64,000 bases of DNA from the NCBI GenBank assembly GCA_029246545.1, contig JAQWMX010000005.1:310001-374000 (forward strand), written 5' to 3'. The notes under the pieces were generated by a model. It had not been told where the DNA came from. It ran no database searches and worked only from the letters and a program-made list of their open reading frames with translations. Within the stretch, counting starts at the first letter, position 1. Each line of letters opens with the position of its first letter. Below, piece after piece: positions 18,543 through 27,488 of this stretch. This DNA comes from Gammaproteobacteria bacterium (GTDB lineage: Bacteria > Pseudomonadota > Gammaproteobacteria > Pseudomonadales > Pseudohongiellaceae). Both the position numbers and the translations under genes were made by a program.

Positions 18543-20024
18543 ATGAATATAAATCTAGTTAAAAAAGTAGTTAGCACAAGTATCTTAGCAACAGCCCTTG
18601 GCTTGAGTGCTTGCCAGACTTCAGTTTCTACTAGCTCGCCGCAAGAGTCGTCTAGTAGCAGCTCTTCGTCGTCTTCTAGTTCTTCGTCATCTTCTAGCTC
18701 TTCGTCCAGCTCATCAAGTTCGTCATCGAGCTCAAGCTCTTCTTCCAGTAGCTCTTCGTCTAATCAGTCATCTTCAGGTCAAACTGGTTCTGCCTCATCA
18801 TCTGGAATGCCATCAACTGCATCGACGCCTTCTCCATCCGGGTCTCAACCTAGTAGTCAGCCTTCTCAATCAGCACCAAACTCTGGCCAGATGCCTTCAG
18901 AAGGAGAAAACGGCAGCTTTGATCAAAGCTCAGATAGTTCTGAATCTGGTGATATAGCAGGGGCCAATACTCCCGGCACATCCAGCTCTTCACAAAGCTC
19001 TGACTCTCAACAAAGCTCTGGCAGCTCACAAGGCTCTACCGCGGATGCAAACGGTGACATTGCAAATTCACAAAATGGAACAGAAACAATGGGTGGTATG
19101 GAAGGCGGCCTTCCTGGCTCACAACCCGGCAGTAACATGCCCGGCTCAACAGCCTCTAATTCAGCAGGGGATAGTGATAATGGAGATGGTGGAATAGATG
19201 TAAGCGTTCAAGCTGCTGGTTTGCCTGGTTTAGACCCTTTCCCTGGCGGCCTGCCAGGCACTGGAGGGCTGGAAGATATATTTGGTTCGGGAACACAAGG
19301 AACAGGCACCATAAATGGCAATTCTGGCACTCAGGGTACTGGCGGGGCAACTGCTGGTACTGGTAGCGGCAATGACCCATCAGCAGAAGTTGGAGCCATG
19401 GGTGGCGGCAGCGGAGAGCAGGGCGATGACCCGTTTGGCGGCGCAAGTTCTAGTGGCACAATTGCAACTGGAGGTCCCGGAGGAACAGGTGATGACCCTT
19501 TTGGTGATTTGGCTAATGGCAGAAGCCAGCCCTCGACTGTCGCAGATAGGCAAGCTGTATTGAATGGCAGACTAGATGAAAGCATGGCCGTTTTTGATGG
19601 CATGATTCTCACTGAGCGAGAACAAGCTCAAGGCGCTGCTAATGAAAACGGTGCTGGCGGAGTGGCTGGCGGCAGTGCCGGTGGAGCAGGGGGAACTGGA
19701 GGATCAGGCAATGATGGTGACGGCAATGGCGATAGCCCTATTGTTATAGCTTCCGCTCCTGAATCGACTTCTGGCAACGGTAGAATGCCGAATATGGGCA
19801 GAAACAGAGAAGGGGACTTTGAGAATGCTGATCAAGAAGACTTCCCTGCACCTGCAGACATACCTAGCGGTAATGATGACGATGTAGTCGCTCGACAATT
19901 ACGTGAAGCCGCAATGAGTGAAACAGACCCAGAATTAAGAGAAAGACTTTGGAATGAATATAGATCCTATACCGGGTTACCCATTCCACAAGAAACAATT
20001 GCCGAGTTTGACGCTATAGATTAA
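18543..20024 (+). CDS. Poly-serine lipoprotein of unknown function
   Basis: Not recognised. I chose the ATG at 18543 because it gives a clean lipoprotein signal (MNINLVKKVVSTSILATALG, lipobox LSAC with Cys near residue 22); the frame stays open upstream into hyuA but that is not coding. The mature 493-residue precursor product has an uninterrupted run of 38 serines (18648-18761), then long Ser/Gly/Gln/Asn/Thr-rich low-complexity sequence with DPFG repeats (LDPFPGG, DDPFGGASS, DDPFGDLANG). A short more ordered C-terminus follows (VVARQLREAAMSETDPELRE, LWNEYRSYTGL). It is probably an extended outer-membrane-anchored protein. It starts a run of co-directional envelope genes with gaps of 25-31 bp. 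Confidence 0.85.
   Translation: MNINLVKKVVSTSILATALGLSACQTSVSTSSPQESSSSSSSSSSSSSSSSSSSSSSSSSSSSSSSSSSSSSSNQSSSGQTGSASSSGMPSTASTPSPSGSQPSSQPSQSAPNSGQMPSEGENGSFDQSSDSSESGDIAGANTPGTSSSSQSSDSQQSSGSSQGSTADANGDIANSQNGTETMGGMEGGLPGSQPGSNMPGSTASNSAGDSDNGDGGIDVSVQAAGLPGLDPFPGGLPGTGGLEDIFGSGTQGTGTINGNSGTQGTGGATAGTGSGNDPSAEVGAMGGGSGEQGDDPFGGASSSGTIATGGPGGTGDDPFGDLANGRSQPSTVADRQAVLNGRLDESMAVFDGMILTEREQAQGAANENGAGGVAGGSAGGAGGTGGSGNDGDGNGDSPIVIASAPESTSGNGRMPNMGRNREGDFENADQEDFPAPADIPSGNDDDVVARQLREAAMSETDPELRERLWNEYRSYTGLPIPQETIAEFDAID
18648..18761 (+). repeat. Tract of 38 serine codons
   Basis: 38 consecutive Ser codons using all six synonyms (TCT, TCG, TCA, TCC, AGC, AGT) in mixed order. The DNA is not a simple repeat, so the tract is kept at protein level rather than by recent slippage of one codon. 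Confidence 0.95.
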
Positions 20025-20049
20025 GTCAAAGCTCTTGAACTTTTAAGGT

Positions 20050-21252
20050 ATGAAAATGAACAAGAAATCATATTTATTTTTTATTTGCATGGCACTGTTT
20101 GGGCTAAATGCATGCAGTACTCAAACTGTAAAATCTACCACTATTACAGAAGCGCTTATTGAGCAAAGCAACATCGTAGAGGATGAATTGCTGGATATTG
20201 GAGTTGCTGTATTTAACCCCGGATTTGATGAAATCGATGAAGATCAGCAAGAACTGACTTTTGGCGATGTCAGAATGGCGGAAACCTATTACACCGCGAA
20301 TCTTTTATCTGACACATTGCAAAGTACCGGTAATTGGGGCGTTGTCAGAGTAATCCCTGATGAGCTTAGCAGTTCCGATATCGCTGTGCGTGGAACCATT
20401 CTACAATCCGATGGCGAAACTATGTTGGTTCATATAACTGTGCATGATTCCAGTGGCCAGCTCTGGATTGATAAAGACTATGAAGAAGTCGTAAGTCGTT
20501 ACAGTTATGACAATCGTCTGCAAAGTTCGAGGGATTCATTTCAAGGTTTGTATAACCGTATAGCTAACGACATCCTGCGTTATCGCCAACAAAACTTATC
20601 TCGTGATGACCTGCTCAATATCCGCACTATTTCTCAAATACAATTTGCTCGTAGTTTTGCACCGCAAGCTTTTGATGAATATTTGAGTACTGATTCCAAT
20701 GGGATACTTCAAGTTCAGCGTTTACCAGCACAAAATGACCCTATGCTGTCACGCATCGAAACTATACGTGAACGTGATTATCTCTACGTCGATACCATGC
20801 AGGATTACTATACAAATTTTGTACGACAGATGGAAGATCCTTACACTGAATTTCGTCGTTTAAGTTATGACGAAGTCATGAAACTTGACCGCCTTCAGCG
20901 TGAATCACGCCGCAATATGATTCTGGGCATAGCTGCTATCGTTGGCGGCCTGGCAGCCACACAAAGTAATAGCAGTGTAGCTGGAATCGGTACATATGCC
21001 GGGATACTCGGTGGTGGTTGGCTAATTAAAGAATCCTTCCGAGCTGGCGATGAAGCTTTATTCCATGTTGAAACACTAGCTGAGCTAGGGCAATCATTGA
21101 GCAACGAAGTTGCTCCACAAACTATTGAGCTTGAAGAGACCAGCGTGACATTGTCTGGTAATGTTGAAACCCAATATGAGCAGTGGCGTGAAATTCTTGC
21201 TGACATGTATGCAAATGAAATCGGCGCACCTGTAAACTCAGAAGATATGTGA
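20050..21252 (+). CDS. Putative lipoprotein, CsgG/GNA1162-like pattern
   Basis: Not firmly recognised. 400 residues with a lipoprotein signal (MKMNKKSYLFFICMALFG, lipobox LNAC). The first ~200 residues have a pattern seen in outer-membrane assembly lipoproteins (IGVAVFNPGFDE, GNWGVVRVIPDE, DIAVRGTILQSDGETM, VHDSSGQLWIDKDYEE). A Gly/Ala-rich hydrophobic stretch near residues 295-325 (ILGIAAIVGGLAAT, GIGTYAGILGGGWLI) could insert in a membrane. The start could be ATG 20050 or 20056. It sits 25 bp after the poly-Ser lipoprotein and 30 bp before the TPR gene, so all are likely one transcript. Confidence 0.8.
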   Translation: MKMNKKSYLFFICMALFGLNACSTQTVKSTTITEALIEQSNIVEDELLDIGVAVFNPGFDEIDEDQQELTFGDVRMAETYYTANLLSDTLQSTGNWGVVRVIPDELSSSDIAVRGTILQSDGETMLVHITVHDSSGQLWIDKDYEEVVSRYSYDNRLQSSRDSFQGLYNRIANDILRYRQQNLSRDDLLNIRTISQIQFARSFAPQAFDEYLSTDSNGILQVQRLPAQNDPMLSRIETIRERDYLYVDTMQDYYTNFVRQMEDPYTEFRRLSYDEVMKLDRLQRESRRNMILGIAAIVGGLAATQSNSSVAGIGTYAGILGGGWLIKESFRAGDEALFHVETLAELGQSLSNEVAPQTIELEETSVTLSGNVETQYEQWREILADMYANEIGAPVNSEDM

Positions 21253-21282
21253 CGCAAAGCTTAGCCCGTAGTATTATTCAGC

Positions 21283-22797
21283 ATGAATGATAAACCCTCA
21301 AATCAAACTGAGCCTCAAATTCCCCCGCAAGAGACCCCAGCTCAGATTTTTGGAATGGGCGACGTAGAGTCCCATAAAACTAAGCAACAACAGCAAACCA
21401 AAATTCTATGGGGAATTTTTTCCCTTTTGCTGGTTTTGGTTCTTGGTGTAGTTCTTTTATTACCACGTTTAATCTCAGCTCCAGGCTCAGCAACTGTAGC
21501 CCCAGTGATAATTCCGGTAGAAAGATCAACACCACAAGATGCTTTCTCTCCCTTTGAAGAAGCTCAACTTCTACGAGAACGAGAACAAGCCCAAGAAGTA
21601 CTGGCACTAATCCTTGATTTCCAGGAACAGCTTGAAGAAATCAATGTAGAAATTTGGGCTGGCGAAGCTTATCTTGAATCTCTTGCCATTGCGGCCGAAG
21701 GCGATGTTGCCTATCGAGAACAAGACTTCTTAGGTTCACAAGAAATTTATCAGCGCAGCCTTTTGTCGCTACAAAGCCTCGAAACCTTAAGCCTGGAAGT
21801 ATTAAACACATCAATTGATCTCGGCTACATTGCTATTGAATCAGGATTGCCGGCTGCAGCTAAAGAAGAATTTACTACTGCTTTGCTAATAAACGACGAA
21901 TCTGAAACTGCTCTAGTCGGTTTAGAAAGAGCACAGCTGCTGCCAGAGGTCCTTGCCTTACTAGAGCAGGGGGATACCTGGCGAGAAAATAACAATTTAG
22001 AATCAGCATTAGACTTTTATACTCAAGCCTCCGTAGTTGACCCAGCTCATACCAGGGCAACTAATGCGGTTGCTCAAACTAACATTGATATTCTAGATCG
22101 TGACTTCCTAATTTTTATGTCCAATGGTTTCAGCTCCATCCAAGACAACAGCCCGGGAAATGCGCTTGTATCCTTTAACCAGGCATTGACATTGAAGCCT
22201 GAATCTTCAGACGCTCTTTCGGCTATAACCCAAGCAGAAACCATGATCACTTCGCGTGATTTGACTGTTCAATTAAACGCTGCTCAAGGGCATGTTGCCG
22301 GTGAACGCTGGCAGGAAGCGCTAGAGGCCTTCAACAATGCTATAGCTATAGATGCAAATCTCGTCGCGGCCTTAAACGGCAGTGAACGTGCCCAAACCCG
22401 GGCTAATCTGGATGTTTATTTAAACAATATTGTTAATGCGCCATTGCGTCTTGCAGATGAAGAGGTTTACCAGCAAAGCATAAATGTTTACAACGAAGCC
22501 TTAACTTTAGTGGAGAATAATAGCCGACTATATGATCAGTTAGTTGCATTGAGAGGCTATTTAGATAAAGCCCGAGTGCCTATCACAGTGACCTTAACTT
22601 CAGATGGCCTGACGAATGTCACAATCTATCGTGTTAGTGAGCTTGGCAGTTTTGCTTCGCAAACTCTTAACCTTAACCCTGGAACCTATACAGCCGTGGG
22701 AGTAAGATCAGGATATCGCGATGTAAGATCAGAATTCATTGTGCCTTTTTCCGGGGAAGAACCAGTTGTCACAGTTATTTGTAATGAGCCTGTTTAG
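21283..22797 (+). CDS. Inner-membrane-anchored TPR protein
   Basis: 504 residues. The N-terminal ~40 residues are polar (cytoplasmic), then one membrane segment (residues 41-60, ILWGIFSLLLVLVLGVVLLL), then a long periplasmic helical region. TPR-like repeats are visible around residues 140-400 (GDVAYREQDFLGSQEIYQRS, AALAKEEFTTALLI-like, LEQGDTWRENNNLESALDFY, ERWQEALEAFNNAIAID). The last ~75 residues are a beta-rich PEGA-like domain (VTVTLTSDG type, LNLNPGTYTAVGVRSGYRDV). Topology matches the next gene product, and the C-terminal domain resembles its PEGA repeats, suggesting that the two form a complex. Function unknown. Confidence 0.82.
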   Translation: MNDKPSNQTEPQIPPQETPAQIFGMGDVESHKTKQQQQTKILWGIFSLLLVLVLGVVLLLPRLISAPGSATVAPVIIPVERSTPQDAFSPFEEAQLLREREQAQEVLALILDFQEQLEEINVEIWAGEAYLESLAIAAEGDVAYREQDFLGSQEIYQRSLLSLQSLETLSLEVLNTSIDLGYIAIESGLPAAAKEEFTTALLINDESETALVGLERAQLLPEVLALLEQGDTWRENNNLESALDFYTQASVVDPAHTRATNAVAQTNIDILDRDFLIFMSNGFSSIQDNSPGNALVSFNQALTLKPESSDALSAITQAETMITSRDLTVQLNAAQGHVAGERWQEALEAFNNAIAIDANLVAALNGSERAQTRANLDVYLNNIVNAPLRLADEEVYQQSINVYNEALTLVENNSRLYDQLVALRGYLDKARVPITVTLTSDGLTNVTIYRVSELGSFASQTLNLNPGTYTAVGVRSGYRDVRSEFIVPFSGEEPVVTVICNEPV

Positions 22798-22821
22798 AAT
22801 CGCACAAAAGAGCTAATACAA

Positions 22822-24903
22822 ATGAGTCAAGACAAACTTTCCCAAAACAAAACACAGGATGAAATCATCACGCCGATTGATTTCACACCCCACGACAGTA
22901 GTGCTGATAAATTTTCCTTTCGCCCCAGCCCCGTTAAAGTCGCTATTTCGTTTGTGCTTGTCTGTTTTGCGTTGACCGCATGGTTTGTACTGTCTGCCAA
23001 ATCAATATTTATTGATGCGCAGCCATTAGGTAGCATCGTCGAAGTAAAATCACCATTGGCTATAAAAATCGGTCCTCGTTATCTCGTCTTAGCAGGGGGG
23101 CATGAAATTTATGTTAATGCCCCTGGCTATTATGATGTCGACACAACGATCACTGTTGGAGATGCCCAAGCACAAACCTTTCAGATTCTCTTACTACCTT
23201 TACCTGGCTATTTAAATCTTGATAGTAATGTTGAAGCTGCCAGTGTTTTTATTGATGGCGAAGAGCTCGGCCTGACACCATTAAGCAATATTGAATTAGC
23301 AGCTGGGGAGCATGAAGTTCTAGTACGTAAAGATCGCTACGAAGCTATACAGCAGCTTGTTGGTATAGAAGGGCGTGAGCAAGAACAAAACCTAACTGTT
23401 GAGCTTCTTGAGGCCTGGGCAAATGTTAGTTTTTCAACTTTCCCGGCAGGAGCGGCCGTTACTATTAACGGCAAAGAAGTTGGCTTAACGCCGCTAAGCG
23501 CGGAAATATTAGAAGGTGAACATGAAGTACTTATTAAACTAAATGCTCATAAAGCTTGGACCGAAAGTTTAAGCGTTACTGCACGGATTGATCAAAACTT
23601 ACCTTCAATCGAACTAGAGGAGGCTGACGGTTTAGTACTATTGCAATCATCACCTAGCAATGCCGGCGTAACTCTAGATGGCGCTTATCAAGGTCAAACT
23701 CCTCTGGAACTGACTATAGCGCCAGGTGAAAGTCATGAATTGACTTTCTTTTTAAATGGCTATGAAGAACTTCAGCGCAATATACAAACTCAAGCCGATC
23801 AAGAATTGGCTTTAGATGTTAGCCTCGATCCGATTTTAAGTTCCGTTGCCATCATTGCTAATCCTCCAGATGCTGAACTTTTTATAAATGGGGAATCTCA
23901 AGGCACTGCCAATCAAACTATTGAATTACTCGCAGCATCACAGTTAATAGAAATAAGAGCAGAAGGATTTGTGCCTTTTACACAAGAGTTTGTTTCACGG
24001 CCGGGACTAGAACAGCAGCTCAATGTTTCCCTAGTTACTCTAGAACAAGAGCGTATAAACAATATCCAGCCTATGATCACCAGTTCTAGTGGCCAAGAGT
24101 TAAAATTATTATACCCAGGCAATTTTGTAATGGGCGCATCAAGACGAGAAGCTGGCCGCCAAGCGAATGAGTCCTTACGTTCAATTAGTTTAACTAAAGC
24201 CTATTATTTATCTTTAACCGAAGTAACCAATGCTCAATTTAAACAATTTGATCCAGAGCATTCATCAGGTGTCATTGATCGAATCTCATTAAGCAATAAT
24301 AACCAGCCTGTTGTAGAAATTACCTGGGAACAAGCGGCGATGTATTGCAACTGGCTTAGTCAACAAGAAGGTTTGCCACCTTTTTATACAATACAAAATA
24401 GCAGGGTAGCAGGCTCTGACCCAAATAGTTCGGGTTACCGATTGCCTACTGAGGCAGAATGGGCTTGGGCAGCTAGGGTAGAAAGCGAAGACCCAACAAG
24501 TTTATTAAAATTTCCTTGGGGAGCCGAACTTCCTCCTCCACCTAACCACGGCAACTATGCAGATTTAAGTGCTGCTTCAATACTTGGAAGAATACTCGTC
24601 AATTACAACGATAGTTTTGTAGGCTCATCCCCCATTGCCTCCTTCCCACCTAATGCTAATGGTTTTTACGACCTTGGCGGGAATGTTTCAGAGTGGGTTC
24701 ATGATTATTATGGAACTGCCATCCAACTAGGCAACAATATCGTAACTGACCCGTACGGCCCTGAGACTGGGACATATCATGTTGTAAGAGGGTCTAGTTG
24801 GGCTCATGGATCAGTTACTGAACTACGGCTTTCATATCGAGACTACAGTAATGAAACCAGAGATGATGTTGGTTTTAGAGTTGCTCGGACGCTAGTTCCA
24901 TAA
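22822..24903 (+). CDS. Inner-membrane protein with PEGA repeats and non-catalytic SUMF1 domain
   Basis: 693 residues: cytoplasmic tail, one membrane segment (about 39-58), then a periplasmic part with at least four PEGA repeats between about residues 125 and 405. Examples are VFIDGEELGLTPLSNIELAAG, shortened here to its core GEELGLTPL, and GKEVGLTPL, AYQGQTPLELTIAPGE and GESQGTANQTIELLA. The C-terminal ~270 residues are a formylglycine-generating-enzyme (SUMF1) fold: LLYPGNFVMGASRREA, ITWEQAAMYCNWLSQ, GYRLPTEAEWAWAAR, GLGGNVSEW-type YDLGGNVSEWVHDYYG, RDDVGFRVAR. In the segment VRGSSWAHGSVTELRLSYRD both catalytic cysteines of true FGEs are missing, so it is probably a binding or structural domain. 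Fourth gene of the locus. Confidence 0.88.
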   Translation: MSQDKLSQNKTQDEIITPIDFTPHDSSADKFSFRPSPVKVAISFVLVCFALTAWFVLSAKSIFIDAQPLGSIVEVKSPLAIKIGPRYLVLAGGHEIYVNAPGYYDVDTTITVGDAQAQTFQILLLPLPGYLNLDSNVEAASVFIDGEELGLTPLSNIELAAGEHEVLVRKDRYEAIQQLVGIEGREQEQNLTVELLEAWANVSFSTFPAGAAVTINGKEVGLTPLSAEILEGEHEVLIKLNAHKAWTESLSVTARIDQNLPSIELEEADGLVLLQSSPSNAGVTLDGAYQGQTPLELTIAPGESHELTFFLNGYEELQRNIQTQADQELALDVSLDPILSSVAIIANPPDAELFINGESQGTANQTIELLAASQLIEIRAEGFVPFTQEFVSRPGLEQQLNVSLVTLEQERINNIQPMITSSSGQELKLLYPGNFVMGASRREAGRQANESLRSISLTKAYYLSLTEVTNAQFKQFDPEHSSGVIDRISLSNNNQPVVEITWEQAAMYCNWLSQQEGLPPFYTIQNSRVAGSDPNSSGYRLPTEAEWAWAARVESEDPTSLLKFPWGAELPPPPNHGNYADLSAASILGRILVNYNDSFVGSSPIASFPPNANGFYDLGGNVSEWVHDYYGTAIQLGNNIVTDPYGPETGTYHVVRGSSWAHGSVTELRLSYRDYSNETRDDVGFRVARTLVP

Positions 24904-24933
24904 ACTAAAAAGAAATAAAGGGGCTCAACCCTA

Positions 24934-26277
24934 ATGTTTAAAATAGTATTATTATTTTCCAGCCTATTTTCAATTACCGCGTGTTCCGAGGATATAGAAA
25001 CTCAAATGCCAAATGACTTAAGCTCCTTAGCCAAATTTAATGCCCTTATCAGTGAGATTTCTCCTGATCAATATTCATCAACAAGTGGCAACAGCTTTGA
25101 AGGTGCTAGCCCTTATTTTGTTGTTAAAGACAACATTCATGTTGCTGGTGTCGCCAATACGGCTGGCACCCCGGGATTACAAAACTTTGTTCCAACTGAA
25201 AACAATGCTGTAGTGCAGCGTCTAATAGATGCAGGGGCCATTCCAGTAGCAAAAGCCAACATGCACGAACTTGCCTTTGGTGTAACCAGTAACAACGCTG
25301 CATTTGGACCTGTACGAAATTACCATGACGAAACCCGTTTCGCTGGCGGTAGTAGCGGCGGCACTGCTGTAGCAATTGCCAGTGGATTAGTGGACTGGGG
25401 TCTTTGTACTGATACTGGTGGTTCATGTCGTATCCCCGCAGCATTTAATGGCGTTGTAGGCTTTCGTCCTTCACCTGGACGCTATCCCTCAGAGGAGGCC
25501 ACTCCACTATCTCATACTCATGACACCATTGGCTTAATGACAAAAAATATCGAATTGCTCGCTAATATCGACGCTGTTGTAACCGGCGATAGTTCAAATT
25601 CAAATGCCAATAACGCTTTCAGGATCGGCATTCCGCGTGACTATTATTACCAAAATCTAGAATCTGGCGTGGCTGCCTCTATAGAGGCATTTTTAGAAAA
25701 GCTCCAAGCTAACGGTATAGAGCCAGTAGATGTTGATATCTCAACTTTTGTTGAGCAAGTAGCTGCCGCTAGTTTAACTATTGTGCTTTATGAAACGCCC
25801 AATGATCTTAGGAATTATCTGCAAAGGTTTTTCCCACAACTGACACTAGAAGAACTTATAAACCAGATTGCCAGCCCTGATGTCGCCGGCGTGCTCAACT
25901 TTGCGACATCTGAGCCTGTAGCTAGAGAAGATTATGAACAGGCGCTGTTATTACGTGATGAGTTAATCGCTGATCTCTCAGCCTTTTATGCGGAGCAATC
26001 CATCGACGCCATAGCCTACCCAACACTGCCTGTTACAGCTAGACTGATTGAGGAAGAATCTGACAACCTTGTTTTAAATGGTGAAAGTGTGCCAACCTTT
26101 AATGCTGTAACTAGAAATACTAACCCCGCAAGCCTATTAGCTCTACCGGCAATAACATTGCCTTCTGGGATTGCTTCAAATGGCTTACCTGTTGGCATTG
26201 AAATAGCTGGGCCAAATGGAAGCGATAGAAATTTGATAGATGTAGCAAGACAAATAGAGAGAATATTCAATAACTAA
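24934..26277 (+). CDS. Lipoprotein amidase (amidase signature family)
   Basis: Amidase-signature hydrolase, 447 residues, with a lipoprotein signal (MFKIVLLFSSLFSITAC, lipobox ITAC). The complete Lys-Ser-Ser triad is visible: Lys65 in VVKDNIHVAG, cis-Ser140 in GGSSGG, and nucleophile Ser164 in DTGGSCRIPA. Length and signature fit the family. Envelope-anchored amidases are much rarer than cytosolic ones, so the substrate is likely extracytoplasmic (an amide, peptide amide or acyl-amide); which one is unknown. It starts 30 bp after the PEGA/SUMF1 gene on the same strand and is probably in the same operon. Confidence 0.9.
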   Translation: MFKIVLLFSSLFSITACSEDIETQMPNDLSSLAKFNALISEISPDQYSSTSGNSFEGASPYFVVKDNIHVAGVANTAGTPGLQNFVPTENNAVVQRLIDAGAIPVAKANMHELAFGVTSNNAAFGPVRNYHDETRFAGGSSGGTAVAIASGLVDWGLCTDTGGSCRIPAAFNGVVGFRPSPGRYPSEEATPLSHTHDTIGLMTKNIELLANIDAVVTGDSSNSNANNAFRIGIPRDYYYQNLESGVAASIEAFLEKLQANGIEPVDVDISTFVEQVAAASLTIVLYETPNDLRNYLQRFFPQLTLEELINQIASPDVAGVLNFATSEPVAREDYEQALLLRDELIADLSAFYAEQSIDAIAYPTLPVTARLIEEESDNLVLNGESVPTFNAVTRNTNPASLLALPAITLPSGIASNGLPVGIEIAGPNGSDRNLIDVARQIERIFNN

Positions 26278-26304
26278 GAATAAATACAAAGCAAGTTTTT
26301 TACT

Positions 26305-27467
26305 ATGAATCAAAAGGCATGCCTTAATTGCAATAACGAAAGCGAAGCTCACTACTGCCCAGTATGCGGGCAGTCGAAGGCTGTAAAGGTATCTTCTGTT
26401 TGGCATTTCATCAATGAAATCTTAGAAGTCATTTATGATTTAGATTCAAAAATTTGGAAAAGCGTACTGCCTCTGATTTTCAAACCAGGAAAACTTACCA
26501 CCGAATATATTGCCGGCCGAAGAGTTAAATATCTGCCTCCGTTCAGAATTTATTTAATTCTCAGTATATTTTTTTCCTGGTAGCAGCTATTCCTGACTTT
26601 ACTGGTTTCGACGATATATCCCCCGAGGATCGCGAAGAGTTAGTTCAAGACCTACAGGATTCAGGGCTAGCTATCAATGAATTCATTCAGGAAGAAATTG
26701 AGCAGATTAGTCAAAATTTACCGGATGAAGACTCCGCGGAATTAGCTCAGCTCCTTCAGAATTCCGGAGATTTTATCAATGGCCTCACCCTGGAAGAACC
26801 TGCACAGATTAGTCAAAGTTTGCCAGACGAAGAAATCGTTAATGATGCTGAAAATCCTGATGTAAATTCAGTTTTAACTCCACTGGCAACTTCCCCTGAA
26901 GGAGTAGTTCCCCTTGAGCCTTTGGAAATTGATTTAGGCGGGGATGTTCCTATAACTACAGTAGATGGCTGCATTAATGTGGCATGGCATGAATTTATTG
27001 GAGAACTCCTAGGCGCTCGAGCGCGCAACGCCTGTCAGGAAGTTTTCTCAGATAATGGCGTTAGCTTGATGCAATCATTTATAGATACCCTGCCAATAAT
27101 GATGTTTGTTTGTGTTCCGTTGCTTGCTGTATTTATGAAATTTTTATATTTATTCAAGCGCAGAAAATACGTTGAGCATCTAATGTTTCTATTTCATACC
27201 CATTCATTTATTTTTGCACTGGCTATAATAACTATTGCCCTTGTTAAACTTAGCGGCCCCTTCCCAGTAGTTAATAATTTCATAGCGCCATTGACAACTT
27301 TTATCTGGCTGTATGCTGTCTTTTACGTTTTTGTGGCAATGAGAAGAGTCTACAACCAGGGCCGGTTTGCGACATCATTTAAAATGTTAATGCTCTTGCC
27401 AAGCTATACTATTTGTTTGGCAATTACGTTTGTCTCGGGTTTATTTCTCGCCTTTATTACAATTTAG
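26305..27467 (+). pseudogene. DUF3667-like membrane protein, frameshifted
   Basis: The first part (26305-26583) encodes a zinc-ribbon start (CLNCNNESEAHYCPVCGQ) followed by the DUF3667 pattern (PGKLTTEYIAGRRVKYLPPF, then membrane segment RIYLILSIFF) and hits a stop at 26581. The reading frame one base back continues without interruption from the T7 run at 26569-26575 (FFLVAAIPDFTGFDDISP) to the stop at 27467. That part carries an acidic linker with a two-copy repeat and three to four C-terminal membrane helices. A one-base loss in the T-run restores the frame if added back. The gene is thus broken by a 1-nt frameshift, or the assembly has an error there. Confidence 0.78.
26649..26834 (+). repeat. 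Degenerate two-copy protein repeat in the DUF3667-like gene
   Basis: In the downstream frame, unit 1 starts DLQDSGLAINEF (26649-26750) and unit 2 starts LLQNSGDFINGL (26751-26834). Both end in ISQ-N/S-LPDE. The units share about half of their positions over 28 residues, suggesting an old tandem duplication in the linker. Confidence 0.7.
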
Positions 27468-27488
27468 TTTGAAACCCTCAGTACGCTG

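Noticed and set aside
18648-18761. CRISPR-like or satellite repeat
   Set aside because: The repetitiveness is only at protein level; codons are mixed and there are no regularly spaced identical units.
19156-19612. Frames antisense to the Gly/Ser-rich part of the lipoprotein
   Set aside because: Low-complexity, Pro/Leu-rich translations are expected when Gly/Ser-rich coding DNA is read on the other strand.
26569-26575. Programmed -1 frameshift at the T7 run in the DUF3667-like gene
   Set aside because: The codon register gives A-TTT-TTT, so the P-site tRNA would mispair after slipping; no stimulatory structure was evident. A deletion or sequencing error is simpler.
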